A DNA stretch of 64,000 nt from Hermodice carunculata (GCA_964020975.1 CAXHWN010002790.1:310001-374000); one strand, 5' to 3'. Numbered from the stretch's first letter, positions 1-12,349 are shown. Notes: a model not told the origin generated them from the sequence alone. Numbers and translations are program-made.

Positions 1-1046
1 TTCCTAACTTCGGTCGAGCAACACGTCATTCCAGACCCATACGCACCATCCAGTGCAGGACTCTCTGTTTTGACAGCTCCTTTCTCCCTGAGACCATCAA
101 ACTTTGGAGCAACTTACCTGTGGACATAAGAAATTCAATCTCGCTCCAAATCTTCAAATCAAAACTCAAGACAACCCTGCTGGCTGTGGACAATGTTCCC
201 GACCTTTTCTCCAATGGGCTTCGTTTTTCTAATATCTGCCTAACCCAGCTACGGCTAGGCTTCTCCAGGCTTAACTTTGACCTCTGGAAAGTAAATATAG
301 TTCCAAGTGCTACTTGCTCCTGCTCTTACCAACCGAAGAAGTTACTCATTTCTTTCTTTTTTGTCCTAGATATGCCTCCCTTAGAAAGTAACTATTGGAT
401 AACACAATACTTCTTCTAGCTCCTGGCGTTCACCCTGACCTGATAATCCACACAGCTAGCGAAAGACTGATTCATATATTCCTCTTTGGCAGCAAAGAAG
501 TACCTGATCTTCTCAACATACAGATAGCTGATGCAGTACAAAATTATGTACTTGAAAGCAGACGGTTTGTTTTCTAATCCCTTCCATAATCATGCAGTTT
601 TATTCTCTCCTCACTGTTAAGTCATTGTGACCTGTCACCTGCTAACCAAATTATGTAAGAAATACATTCCCTATGCTGTGTATCTTATGACATATTGTTT
701 TAAGTTGTCCAAAATTATAATTATTTATATATACTTATTGATTTACTGGCATTAATATAACGCCCAGCCTCTATTGTCAATAGTGAATAGTATGCCAAGT
801 GTCATTACGTACATTATATTCTCAATCTGAGCCTTTCAGTGTCCTATTGACTATTGATATTTGTATATGATGATATCACTTTTTTCTCATGTATATTTAT
901 ATGGTAACATATAGTTTGTAATGTCTTGTACGTATTGGATAGACATATTATTGTGTGTCTCTACATGTCTGGAGAACCCATTGTTATCAGTAATTTTTGT
1001 ACTATAGGGTAATCCAGTATAAATAAATATGTTTAAACAAAACACA
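1..1046 (+). mobile_element. 3' end of a CR1/L2-type LINE (copy 1)
   Basis: The + strand encodes the C-terminal end of a non-LTR reverse-transcriptase protein. Pieces such as LWSNLPVDIRNS, IFKSKLKTTLLAVD, LAPGVHPDL and a final ESRRFVF align residue by residue with the end of the fuller copy at 1250-4890 (LWNNLPLDIRES, IFKSKLKSTLLSVD, LAPGVHPNL, NTRRLEF). The coding part ends near 577 and is broken by frameshifts. An AT-rich 3' UTR of about 460 bases follows and ends in AATAAATATGTTTAAA, the same 3' end as the second copy. The 5' part lies outside the window or was never inserted, since 5' truncation is usual for LINEs. Confidence 0.85.
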
Positions 1047-1249
1047 TTTTTCGCTATGTGTATTATATCTGTTCTTTCATACCTTGTATATTGTACTTGT
1101 GTTTAGATGGATTATCTGCGAATTGTGCATGTATCGAGTCAACAATTCCATCAGTCACAAAGTGATTCGATATGTTACAGCTTGTATTGTACATGTTCCT
1201 GCCACACAGTATCCAGTGAAGGTCATCTTTTTCCTGTACCTCGAGCTCC

Positions 1250-4200
1250 AAAATGAATATTCGCGTACAACATTATAGAGCTGTGATTGGACTATTTAAC
1301 AATACACATGGTCTACTCAAAATAAGCATACACCTTCCCCCAAATTTTTGTCATGCCCAAGTCTTCTCCTCGTACAGCTTCCTTACACTACGGTCCATCA
1401 TATTAGTTCTTGAAGTATTTTCTAAGTTGCGCCATATCATCACATCCTTTTATAAAGCCCTCTCTTCAGACATACACCCGAACCCAGGGCCACCAACGGA
1501 CGATTTGCAGAAACCTTCTCTGTCCGTCATGCTAATGTTCGCAGTATAAAAACCGAAGGCAATCTCCACGAAGTTCATATCCTGGCAGAGGCAGAAAACC
1601 TCGATGTAATTACACTGTCTGAAACTTGGCTTGATAGTAGTTTCCCTGATGAATTATTGTCATTAGATGGATTTCAACCGCCACTTCGTAAAGATCGTAC
1701 ATCTGGTTCTGGTGGTGGAGTTGCGGTCTATGTTAGAAACCATTTACCCTTTTCCAGACGTCCTGAACTCGAATCCTCCCATAGTGAATGTATCTGGATC
1801 GAAATCACCGTGACAAATGGCAAGGTACTCCTTGGCGTCTATTATCGCCCCCCTGGCCAATCTGCAGAGGACAGAGACTTATTCATGGATAACTTAGCTA
1901 TCTCTATGTACCAGCTGATATCAGGACCTACACGTGTTTCTGAATACTCTGAAAGTTTACTTGATCTTATGATTACCGACTCCCCTGGCTTTATTCTGAA
2001 TTCTGGCATACTCCCACCTATCTCCACTTGTGATCATCCTGTAATCTATTGCTCTTTCTCCATCCTAAGCCATAGAGATCGACCCTTTAAACATACTGTA
2101 TGGGACTGCAAGCGTGCCAGCTTTGATAACCTAAACGCAGCCCTCCAACATGCACCTTGGGACACAGGCTTCGCGGTCTCTGACTTCATCTCTGACGTTG
2201 TATCCTATTGGTCTGACCTTTTCATAGATACTTGTAAAGAATTTATCCCATCCCGTGAAATAACTATCAAACCTAAAGACACACCATGGATTAATAATAA
2301 CATCAAGAGACTCATCAGGCAACGCAACCGTGCATGGAAAAGATACAAGCGGCTCACGCTTCAACCCCGTCCCTATACCCTTCCCCTAGCTGACAAAATC
2401 GAACGCTTCTTCCAATTGTATAAATGTAAACGCAACACAACTGCAGACGTAATAAAAAAGTCAATCCGTCTGTAATTTGAAAAAATTCGTTCTGATCTTG
2501 ACTCAAAAGAGATAAATCCTAAAAAGTGGTGGACCCTCAGTAAATCAATTCTTGGTAACAAACTCCACCAATCAATTCCCTCACTCATTGACAATGGAAA
2601 GGTTATATCCAATCACGTTGAAAAGTGCGAAATCTTCCACACCTATTTTGCGAACCAGTGTAAGCTCCCACCCCAGATAACCCCTTACCCCTACCCGACT
2701 TTGCTTTTAGAACCAACGCTCGCCTGCATATGTTTCAGTTCGAACCTGCACAGGTTGAAAAGATCTTGCGATCCTTAAAACTAGTTCGGCTTCTTGACCT
2801 GATAATATAGAAAACACTCTACTAAAGAACACTGCCTCTGGAATTACCCATTCACTGAAAAAAATATTTAATCACTCTCTAAATACCTGTCACTTTACGG
2901 AACCGTGGAAAAAATCTAATGTTTGCCCGGTCTATAAGAAAAACAACAAACAGTCGAAGGAAAATTATCGACCCATTTCTCTGTTGTGTAACATCTCAAA
3001 GGTCTTTCAACAACTTACATATAATGTTCTCTATGAGTACCTCATCACAAATAACTTACTTACCCCTGAAAATTCTGGCTTTAAAGCAAATGACTCTACC
3101 ATCAACCAGCTCGTATGCATTCTCCACGATATTTACAATGGACTTGAACTTGGCAAGGAAGCGCGTATGGTATTTCTTGATATATCTAAGGCATTTGACC
3201 GTGTCTGGCATGATGGTCTCCTATTCAAATTGAAACAACTTGGCTTCACAAACCCTGTCATGGACTTCCTTAATAGTTACCTGTCAAACTGCTTCCAACA
3301 CACAACTCTTTGCGGTCAAGCTTCCACTTGGCTCGCAGTGGAAGCTGGAGTACCACAAGGCTCCATACTTGGACCTCTATTGTTCCTGGTTTTCATCAAT
3401 GATATTACTGACGACATAGCCTGTGAAATCAAGCTTTTCGCTGACGAAACCAGTGGATTGGAAACCGTACATAATCCTACTATTTCTGCTGAAAGACTTA
3501 ACAGGGACCTTCATAAGATCTACTCCTGGCGCAAACTTTGGCGCGTCACCTTCAACGCGATCAAATCAATAGCTGTTCTCTTCTCTCCTGAAGTTAGCAA
3601 ACCCACTTACCCACCCCTTATCCTGGGAAATACACCCATATCTGAAGCAAATGAACACACACACCTTGGCATTACACTTTCTGAAAAGCTTTCCTGGTAC
3701 TCCAATGTCACACGCATCACCAATAAATCCAGTCAACGTTTGGCCCAGTTGAGGCGTCTCAAATTTAAACTATCCTGCAACGCCCTTACCCGTATATACA
3801 TTACCATAATCCGTCCCATACTCGAATACGGATGTGTCGTCTTTGACAACTGCACGGAAGGTTTATCAACATCTCTTAAAGCCGTTCAGTATGAAGCACC
3901 CCGCATCTGTACCGGTGCCTTGAACCCCCCCCCCCCCCGTCATTTGCTCTTAACTGAACTCGGTTGGCAAAGTCTTTCCACTAGACGCAAATATTACAAA
4001 CTGGTCCTCTTTTATAAGATGATCCATAAAATGACCCCTAATTACCTTTCAGACCTAGTACCTCGCAATTTCGGACTTGCCTCTAGTATTAGCCTGCGTA
4101 ACAGGCTCAACATTAGACAGGTTAAATTTAAAACTAAACGATTTGGGGACTCCTTTCTTCCATCTTGTATTCTCCTTTGGAACAACTTACCACTCGATAT

Positions 4201-4890
4201 CAGAGAGTCCGCGTCACTTGATATCTTCAAATCTAAATTAAAATCGACCTTATTATCTGTTGACCCCATGCCCTCCTACTTTTCATACGGTAAGCGCTTT
4301 CCAAACATCTGTCACACTCAGTTTCGCCTTGGTTTTTCTCAGCTTAACTCCCATCTCCACTAATTAAACATAGTCCAATCACCTGCCTGCTCTTGCTCCA
4401 ACCAAAATGAAGACATTTATCACTTTTTCCTGACCTGTCCCAAATTCTTTGTGCTTAGGCAAGCTTTACTAGATACGGTGTGTCACATCCTAGCACCTGG
4501 TGTACATCCAAATCTCTTAGTTTACTTAGCTAGTGACATACTCATACAATACTTCAAACAAGGCAACTCAGAACTCAGTGATGATGTTAATTACCAAATA
4601 TTTGAAACTGTGCAGACCTACATCGTGAATACGAGGCGCTTGGAATTTTGAGCCATTTCTAGTGTATTATATTGATATGTCAGATTATTTTTCAGCTGTC
4701 AACGTTTGAGATTTGTTCTCGATTCAATTGTACCGAATATTTATGTCAAACCACATGCCAGTTCATAGATTGTATGTCCTGTGTGTATTGTAAATTCTTT
4801 GTGCGTCATCTTGTTGTGGCGAGCCTCAAGATTAGCTCTTTGTAACTATTTAGGCAATCCATGTGAAATAAATATGTTTAAAATAAAAAA
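1250..4890 (+). mobile_element. CR1/L2-type LINE, nearly full length but defective (copy 2)
   Basis: A single-ORF-type non-LTR retrotransposon with an apurinic-like endonuclease and a reverse transcriptase. Reading along the + strand: an N-terminal ORF (1253-1549) containing DIHPNPGP, a 2A-like motif; an endonuclease (about 1560-2475) with LSETWL, YRPPG and the end motif ITDSPG; then a reverse transcriptase (about 2860-4363) with FLDISKAFDRVWHDGLL, GVPQGSILGPLLF and the catalytic FAD box. A Cys-containing tail ends at 4651, followed by a 3' UTR ending in AATAAATATGTTTAAA. Breaks seen: a frame change near 1530, an internal endonuclease deletion, a stop at 2473, and a frame change before 2984. 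The YXDD-type box reads FADE instead of FADD. The element is therefore not autonomous now, though its long open stretches suggest moderate age. Confidence 0.93.
1474..1497 (+). other. 2A-like NPGP motif in LINE N-terminus
   Basis: The translated N-terminal ORF reads SSDIHPNPGP. This matches the 2A core D(V/I)xxNPGP, but His replaces the usual Glu and the preceding Gly is absent. 2A-like sequences are known in APE-type LINEs, where some cause ribosome skipping and others are inactive. The His variant makes activity here doubtful. Confidence 0.6.
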
Positions 4891-5224
4891 AATCGCTTTT
4901 GCAGTTCCTACATTACAGAATCAAAAGCCGTTAACCGGATTAAATTTCGCCCAGCCGTTTTCTTGGAATAACCATTCTTATGTGGGGGTTTTCTTCCCAT
5001 TATCCTTTCTGAGAAAACAAGCTTCAAAGGCCTTTGATGATGATCATTTGCCTCTGAAACAATACCAATTGCTCAAGTTGAGCTGATATTTGTACACATC
5101 GTAATAAACATCGTCCCGTAACATTTGGTGAGGTTGTCAATCAATTATTGGCCAATCACATGAACAAAATAGCCTTTGAAGTACGGAAAATATTGTACAT
5201 CGATCTGTCAAACGGCGACAGCGC

Positions 5225-5400
5225 CAATCTGGTTTCAAAGGGGGACGTCAGGTAGGCGGCCCTTCGGGCCCTGTCACCTCAGGCCTGGCAACGAAAGTTG
5301 TGTTGCCTCGCTTCGGGGGGCGGCCAACGACCGCTCGTGGTCAGTGGAAGGATGGCGGGTTGGGTCTACCGACCTCTACCTCTTCATCCCGTTTTCAGGG
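5225..5400. other. CpG-rich, hairpin-rich GC island of unknown nature
   Basis: In an otherwise AT-rich region this stretch is GC-rich, dense in CpG, and full of short inverted repeats: GGCCC-TTC-GGGCC at about 5259, GGCAAC...GTTGCC around 5287-5307, and GCGG...CCGC near 5321. Two inverted CCAAT-type sequences (ATTGG, CCAATCA) lie just upstream at about 5145-5160. It could be a promoter/CpG island, the structured 5' end of a retroelement, or a structured RNA. A short ATG-started frame (ATGGCGGG, about 5353) stays open for only about 30 codons. I recognise no family. Confidence 0.4.
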
Positions 5401-7110
5401 ATAGTGTTTTCTTGTATTTACTCCTATCTGTATACTTTATGTAGTAAGCTTGTTAGACTTGTATGCACACTTTACTTAGTTAGCTTGTCATTATTTTGTA
5501 ATTATTTTCTCAATGAGTTTCATTTCTCTTTCCAACCTGAGTTTTGTATCGCAATTTTGTGTGTTTTCTCCTTTGTTCACGTTAATGATTATTTCAATGT
5601 GTTTATTTGTACTTTTATCTCGTCATCCCTGGGTTTCGATAAAATATTATTGTGTACGCAGGTACTGTTGATTAAAGTGCCAGGTTTTTTCCTCGCCTGT
5701 CTTTGGTGTGCAGGACCACTGGGGTAATTTATCGCGGCACGGCCTTTGAAAGGACATCGTCTGACGATTCCCGCTCCTCCTGAACATTTAAAGTCATTCT
5801 TCGTTAGAACGCAAAACAAGCGAGATAACTATAAAACAAACCACGAAGGCTATGATAAAGTTAGCATGTTTGCATATTTTCCCTGCCACAAACATACATA
5901 CGGCATGCCGCCGTGATACCACTGTCCTTTTGCCATGGGCTTTTGCTACCTGTAACCACGTACCAGGCTACTAAGTATGATTGACGGGTGGCACTGTTCC
6001 GTTTGGCAGATGGAAACCAAAGGAATTACACATGGGCGTTCGTATGTCCACATGCCTGTGTATTTTTGGCGTTTTTCTCATAATTCTACTTTAGTTAAAA
6101 GCTTGAAATTTTGATAACTTATAGAAAGGACATTCATCTTGGAAAAACCGTTAAAATTTCAAAATCGGTCATGCAAAGGTTTTAGGTGTCTTACCTGTCC
6201 TTAAATAAAATTAAGAGAAACTGCTCTGAATCATTTTGCAACCGTTAATCTGAGTGAGCGCAGATGCATGTCAATCAAACGAAATTTTCGTGTTGACCTT
6301 TGTACTGGATTTCTGTATTATCAGGCAAAGATAGCTTACGTAGTCAAACGTTACGACAAGTGCAAGAATGATCAAAGAAAATGATAACAAGGGCAAAACG
6401 GACACGAGCAGATCCGTTTTACCCGAACCATTGTGCACAATTTAGGTATTATAAAAGAAGGAATTAATATTTAAAACTCTGCGTGGTACAAAAATTGCAA
6501 ACTCCAAAAACGATAGCCACTTGCTTATCGAACTCTAATCATTTTGCATGACAAAACCTACTTTTAAAAACGTAAACAATGTCTTCAGGAAAATTTCCCA
6601 TTAAGATGGCTAAAATCAATGCTATAATAAAATCACACGAAATCAAATACTTCCATTTGTATTGCACATTCAACTTGGTGTTCTTGTTCTTGTAATAGCA
6701 TATGAACAATCTTGTAATAATAATACCATACATTAAAAAAGTAAACGTGTTCCTTCTTCGCCACTGAATCTGCTTTGCCCGCCGTTCCCCTAGATAATAG
6801 TTAATACAGCATGGGTGTTCAGATTGATAACAAAGGAAAACGTGTTATGTGCGATAATGGGAAGTTAGACTTGATATCACTGACGATGGTTTTATTCAAC
6901 AGAAAGCAAATATTGAAAGAGGAGGAGAGTATTTTATTGTATAAAGGGACAGCCCGTGCTACAAACAGATAAAATTGTCAGTAAAAGTAAAAGTTACAAC
7001 CCAATTATTTCATGATCTATAATTCGTGTGTTTTCAGACAAAACAACAAAATTCTTTTTGACTTGTGTGACATAACATCTTGACTCCAAAACTTATGAGT
7101 GCTACATGCA
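5401..7110. other. Non-coding stretch, nothing recognised
   Basis: AT-rich sequence with only short chance frames. A T-rich open frame continues to 5727 from the GC island but has no recognisable domain and looks like biased composition rather than coding. No RNA gene or terminal repeats seen. Confidence 0.5.
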
Positions 7111-8060
7111 TTGGTTTAAACATATTTTATTGGACATTACAGTACATATAACAATGGTAATTCAAAACAATCGGAAAAGAGGACAAAGTCCTTTGAAATA
7201 TCTCTTGCTGGGAAGGACAAATGAACAGGACAATACCAGACACACAAATACACACAAAGACAACTGACACCCAGACGAATCAGACAGTGGGGCAAGATGT
7301 TTACTAGCAAAGTGGTAAATTAGGCCGACAATACATTCAAAATAAAAATACATACAAATAAAAATGCTAATAGAATTTGCAAAATCAGCCAATACCCAAG
7401 TGTTAAAACGAGCCGTCCTGGAAATATATTCTTGCACTGCTAAAAAAATTTCGGCATTTTGCTCAGGTGAAGCTTCATGAGAGCCATATAAAACTGTTTG
7501 TGAGGTGAATGTTGCAAAATGAAAAATCGTGTCACCAGTGACACCATAATGATTTAATTTCTGAAAGAGAATATTGTGCTATGGTGTGTCCAACGCTTTC
7601 GAAAGATCCAAGTAAATGCAAATGGGTACTTCACCTGAATGGAGTACTTTGTAAATTCGGTATAGGAATTAAAGGGCATCCGTGTCATTTGAACTAAGTA
7701 CTTAGTAAATTTTTTCTCGGAATTCCAGGGCAGCGGTCTCAGTTGTGTTGTATTTTTTGAAGCCGTGTTGGCTTTTGTAAAACAACAAATGGGAAGTACA
7801 AAAGTCATATATTTGATCATAAACCAATTTGCAAATATTTTCGAAAGTGGAGGGTGAAGGGAAATAGGCCTATAGTTATCGATGATTGAAATGTCATTTT
7901 TCTACAAAATGTGTATAACTTTTGCCATTTTTAGTCCATCTGGGAAAAAAACGGTGATTAAGGTAGCGAGATACAAATCACCCGAAATTTCAGCCAAAAA
8001 AAGTTGTGTGATCTTTGTATGGATGAATATATTGTGTATCTGTCATGTTAAAATCAATTT
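7111..8060 (-). mobile_element. Antisense LINE reverse-transcriptase fragment
   Basis: Read on the minus strand, this contains reverse-transcriptase blocks in order: an EISGDLYLATLI-type segment; FPDGLKMAKVI and NDISIIDNYRPISL (about 7860-7960); an HGFKKYNTTETAALEF-like stretch (about 7730-7790); and YLDLSKALDTP followed by NILFQKLNHYGVTGDT (about 7530-7620). The palm half with the catalytic Asp pair is missing. The sequence jumps to a 3' part that ends with AATAAAATATGTTTAAA at 7111, close to the 3' end of the two copies at 1-4890. Several frame changes show it is a decayed, internally deleted fragment. Confidence 0.8.
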
Positions 8061-10870
8061 TCTGCCGAAATTGCAAAACAGAGAAAAATGGAGTACATAG
8101 GTCTATATAGCAGAGCTTCGTGCTGAGCCTTGACAGTCACGCCGACCGTGTTTATTGTTAGTGTGAAACGGAGGGACTTGAGAAAGTAATCACATGATCG
8201 GCCGTGGTTACAGCTCTTTTAAAAATGGCCAGCGCTGTGTCCGCTCTATCTGATGTGTCGGATAGCTGAATATGTCAGATTACTAGATCAAATAACAAAT
8301 GAAAATTAACCTTTTCCATGAAAAGTGTGTCATTATACTGAATATATCTGATATCTGAGTGTCGTTATTATAAGGTTTCACTGCGTACGTTCGTCAGGAA
8401 TTGTATCACTAAAGTAGCACAATTAGTCTCAATGTAAATTGCCTAAAGTTAGGAAGAAAAAATCGGCGATGCGGCCAGCTACAGATGCTACGACACAAGG
8501 AAAGATTCTGGTGTACAGAATGACTGACCTTGGGTATGCACAATTCAGATATGATAGTGGGGTCCGACCCGCTAACCCGCTCCCAAAACCTTCTCAATTA
8601 GCCTGACGAATCGGGTGGCAATTTGATCAAATATGCATTGTAATTCCATATCGATGTATTTTTTTTCTTTCACAAAGCCTTCAAAACTACGGCAAGCAAG
8701 CTGTGATATCGATGCTATCAAAGTGTAGCACGCCGTGGTCAAGCAGGGGCCACAGGACGATGATTGGCACCAAAATGAAGCGTAGCAAAGCGGCTTTCTT
8801 GACAGAGAAACCATGTTCTGTGATCTAATCGCACATAGCAAATAAACAGCGCGATTACGCTCTTCAATGGTAAACAACATGAGTGACAGTTATCATGTTT
8901 GTTCAAACATACTCTGAACTCTTACTATGCAAAAATCCATGAGCGTTTGAGTAAAATTGCGTGAGTTATTGTTCTTAGACCGGGTTTAAAGATGACGAGT
9001 GAACCTTTGATTGCCGTTTCTGAACAAATCTGAAAGGCCGTCTACTCGAACTCACTAATTTTATTTCGCGAAAACTTACCGGTCGATTTCCTCAAATAAA
9101 CGGGGTTGGAAAGGTAATTGCATGAAGTTTACAAGTGTCGTTTTATTTTTCTCTGCGCGTAATAGTTAGTTTTTAATCTTGTATAGATTGTTAATGCACC
9201 ATGAATTCAGCTGATTAATTGGTGTTTGAATGCCTCTGCTTACGCAAATAAAATACATACAGCCAAATAAAAGGACACCTATGAAATTTGATATATTACC
9301 AATGAAATGGCGTACTTGTCACAAGTTTGCTGTATATATTACAAAGTTATTAGCCAGGAGCGCCGGGGTTTTAGATAAATGACATGCTCTTCATCATGGT
9401 TTGTCTATTCAACAATTAAAATCAGTATTGTCCCGACTTTTTTCCGATATATGGTTCAGAGCTAGGGAAACTAAAAATGTATACTTTTATTATGTGCACG
9501 CGAACAGCTTAGAAGTTACAGGGCCGTAAAGTTGTCCATGCTGATTTGCACGACATTTGTATCTCTCTACCGATTTATGATCAAAGCGAGAGAACTTGAT
9601 AGAGAGGCACTTGCACCTTTTAGGAGTTTCATCGATAACTGATCATGCCCAATATCGGTCTTTGGCTTAAAGCCTTGGAGTATTTTGGTAATTTTTATAG
9701 GAGATACTTTTGCAAAGGAGAATGTATGTTTAAGTGATCAGTTTAGTAAGGTGTAAACTGTCGTATATTTCCCTTTGCAGCCAGCTTAGTGCTTACAGTG
9801 GTAAAAAAATCATTAAAACAATAAAAAAAAAGGCGGTAGGCAGGCAATGATTCGTATTCTTGCATCAAAATTCGATATTGGTTTTACTAAAAAGACAAGA
9901 ACCATGTGGAAATCAGTATTAGTCATTCCCACGGCAATTCTCTTGATAAAAATACTTGAGATGCAGTCCAACATTTCTACATGAAATAATCATGGGTTAT
10001 GCCGGGCAAATCAGACGCTGTCCATATCACTGATGCTGCCACTGGAGCAAAAAGCAAAGAACAGAAGAGACATCTGCTCTTAAAAATGAAGCATATGTAA
10101 CTTTCAGCGGGGACTATCCTGATCAACCTATCAACAGGTCATAGATTGCACAGCTTAGACCCGCCAATGCCCTTCTATCATCAAAACGTATGCTTGCAGG
10201 TATCATTCCAAAATGACCCTCCCGTTGGAAGTTGAAATGCACGAGTCCATGTGTGGTTCCACTATATATAAATGTTTATAAAGTTGAGTTTTACAATGTA
10301 TTGCCTGTGATATGGAAAACGAACAGTGCAGAGATTCCAACCCACAGCTTCATACACACTGGAGATTCTCCCTCCTGGAGTACTTTTGAAACTGGAGATG
10401 TGACGGGGGGCAGAGACTGTGCTGGGGGATGGGTCTGGGAGGGCAACGCCCCCTCCTGGGGTGAGAAAATTTTGAAAAAAAGGAGTTGAAATGGTGTATT
10501 TTGATGATTTTTTTTTTACCTCAGTGACAATTGATTATTTACCATAAAGAAGTAAAGTTTGGAAAAAGAACTCTAGATCCGAACCAGACAGCCTGATTCA
10601 ATGTCCTACTTTGTAATTCCGTCACAAAGAGTAACGTCATCAGAAGTATAAAAGCAAGATTTGTCTCACAATCCATACATAGTTTATGTCAATTTAGGTT
10701 CATAAACGGTTGGAGCCAGCTGTCATTTGCACCTTTAAGAGCCCTGTCCAACCCAACATTTTAAAGCACATGGTGCATCTCGGGGAGATATGGCCAAACA
10801 TTATGTATTCCTTTTGAATATTGTTCATTTAAAGCTACAAACACCTGCTTACATAAACGCGTGTCTGGTA
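8061..10870. other. Non-coding stretch, nothing recognised
   Basis: No ORF with domain features, no RNA gene and no clear terminal inverted repeats. A G-rich patch at about 10395-10460 (GGGGGGCAG, GGGGGATGGG) followed by a poly-T run looks like repeat-derived sequence but I cannot assign it. Confidence 0.45.
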
Positions 10871-10879
10871 AGTCATACT

Positions 10880-11510
10880 TCATTCCTTAAAGTACTTTAT
10901 GCGGAAACGATCCCAAACTAGATTTATAGGGAGCCAACCGAGGTCTCCTAGAACTGCTGCCATTGCCGGGGTGCATCTGATTTTCATTACAGCCCTTGCC
11001 ATCGAATATTGGATCGACTTTAAAATAGATACACTCTCTTTGGTGTTGTTTAGCCAGACCACACTTCCATGTGATATAGAAGGAAGTATAACATTAACAT
11101 TTTTCCATATGGTATTACCAAACTTTACCCTATTTATATCGTCATGGGAGGAAAGCATGCTACACATATAACCTCTTAGATGAGCTGCCTCAAATTTTAA
11201 ATGGACTTTTATATGAGATGTATCAGACAGAGACTGTGCAAAGACAATGCCCAAGTATTTATAGGTAATACATTCTGAGATTTTTCACGATTAACCCACT
11301 TACCTATTATCTTAACTTTTGACTTATCGTCATTAAAAGACATGTTCAATTTAGATGCAAATCCATCTGCTACATTTAACATCTTTTGCAGGTTTTCCTC
11401 GCTGTCGCCAAGGAGTAAAACATCATCAGCATAAAGAAGACTGGGCTTCTCAAATATAACGCTAGAGATGTGTATAGTAATGTATGCTATTATTTTCTTT
11501 TATAGATGTT
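10880..11510 (-). mobile_element. Antisense LINE RT fragment with YADD box
   Basis: The minus strand encodes LLYADDVLLLGDSEENLQ (about 11410-11460), an intact YADD catalytic box of a non-LTR reverse transcriptase, then NMSFNDDKSKVKIIG. After a frame change, the thumb/C-terminal part follows (GIVFAQSLSDTSHIK ... RCTPAMAAVLGDLGWLPI, 10880-11254). The LYADD and MAAVLGDLGWLPI style differs from the 2A-type LINE at 1-4.9 kb. It is closer to the family whose C-terminal parts lie at 36.3-37.4 and 48.9-49.3 kb. Both ends are lost. Confidence 0.85.
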
Positions 11511-12095
11511 CACATTTGTCCCTTTCTAGGCTACTTTGAATATGTGCAGTTTCAACAATTCCCTCACATATCATTTTTATTTAAAATGTTTACAAAACAG
11601 TATCCCAGGAATGGTTTGGACCTATATTTAACCATCCATCCTGATATTGATGTGTGCCTCAAGTTTTGAACAAATTTGCTGTGTTAGGGCAAATTTGACC
11701 TACTTTCCTACTGATGACCTACTTATTGTAAATAGGTTGTCATTTGAACGTTTATCTAGCATTTTTCATTATGTTTGATTGTATAGATTGCTGTGGCTTA
11801 GGGTAAATATGCCCAGATAATGTTATATTCACAATCAGCTTAAGGTTCAGGTCAAAGCCACGTGACTCACTGTTTGCAACAGCCCTTATTTTGTTGAGCT
11901 GGCAAAATTTCAAACATGTTTTTCATGCTTGCCTTGCTACCGAAACAATCACAATCATTTTTTTTATGAATCTCTAACTTGAATAACTATGTAACTATGG
12001 ACTCCTTACAATGAACATTCCCTGCCTTCCAGTCATCACAATTAGCTTTAAACACAATTATTTTATTCATCATTCCTACATACATTGATATGTGC
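11511..12095. other. Non-coding stretch, nothing recognised
   Basis: AT-rich sequence between the LINE fragment and the SINE. No coding or repeat structure identified. Confidence 0.4.
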
Positions 12096-12099
12096 TCTC

Positions 12100-12345
12100 A
12101 TCTATAGCTTACCTTTGGGTGCATGATTGACGGAGCTGCAACACACTCGCCTGTCACCTTTGTGGCCTGGGTTCGATTCACGGCCAGGGATGCCAGTGGA
12201 AAGAGCTCCATGCCACTCTGACTGTGCATGGTGGTTTTCTTCGAGTCCATCAGTTTCTTCCACCAAGCAAATGGGTAGGAAACTATATGCCAACATCTGT
12301 GCCATGGAGAATGATTAATATTGGCGTGGCCTGTTTTGCAATCCA
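12100..12345 (+). mobile_element. tRNA-derived SINE
   Basis: The 5' part resembles a tRNA promoter unit: a degenerate A-box-like region, then ACTCGCCTGTCACC, then a clear B box GGGTTCGATTC at about 12170. The body (GTGGTTTTCTTCGAGTCC...CACCAAGCAAATGGG, about 12230-12275) is the conserved non-tRNA part seen in SINEs of this style. No tRNA cloverleaf can be completed, so it is not a tRNA gene. Moderately diverged. Confidence 0.75.
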
Positions 12346-12349
12346 TGTA

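Noticed and set aside
5225-5400. HDV-like or hammerhead ribozyme
   Set aside because: The hairpins do not assemble into either fold's required pairing and core motifs by hand inspection.
5176-5727. 183-codon + frame
   Set aside because: Its first part crosses the GC-rich hairpin island and the rest is T-rich hydrophobic sequence from composition. No domain, no splice partners.
8572-8880. 102-codon minus frame
   Set aside because: No similarity or features; chance frame.
12100-12200. tRNA gene
   Set aside because: The B box is good but no cloverleaf forms and a SINE body follows. Called as a SINE.
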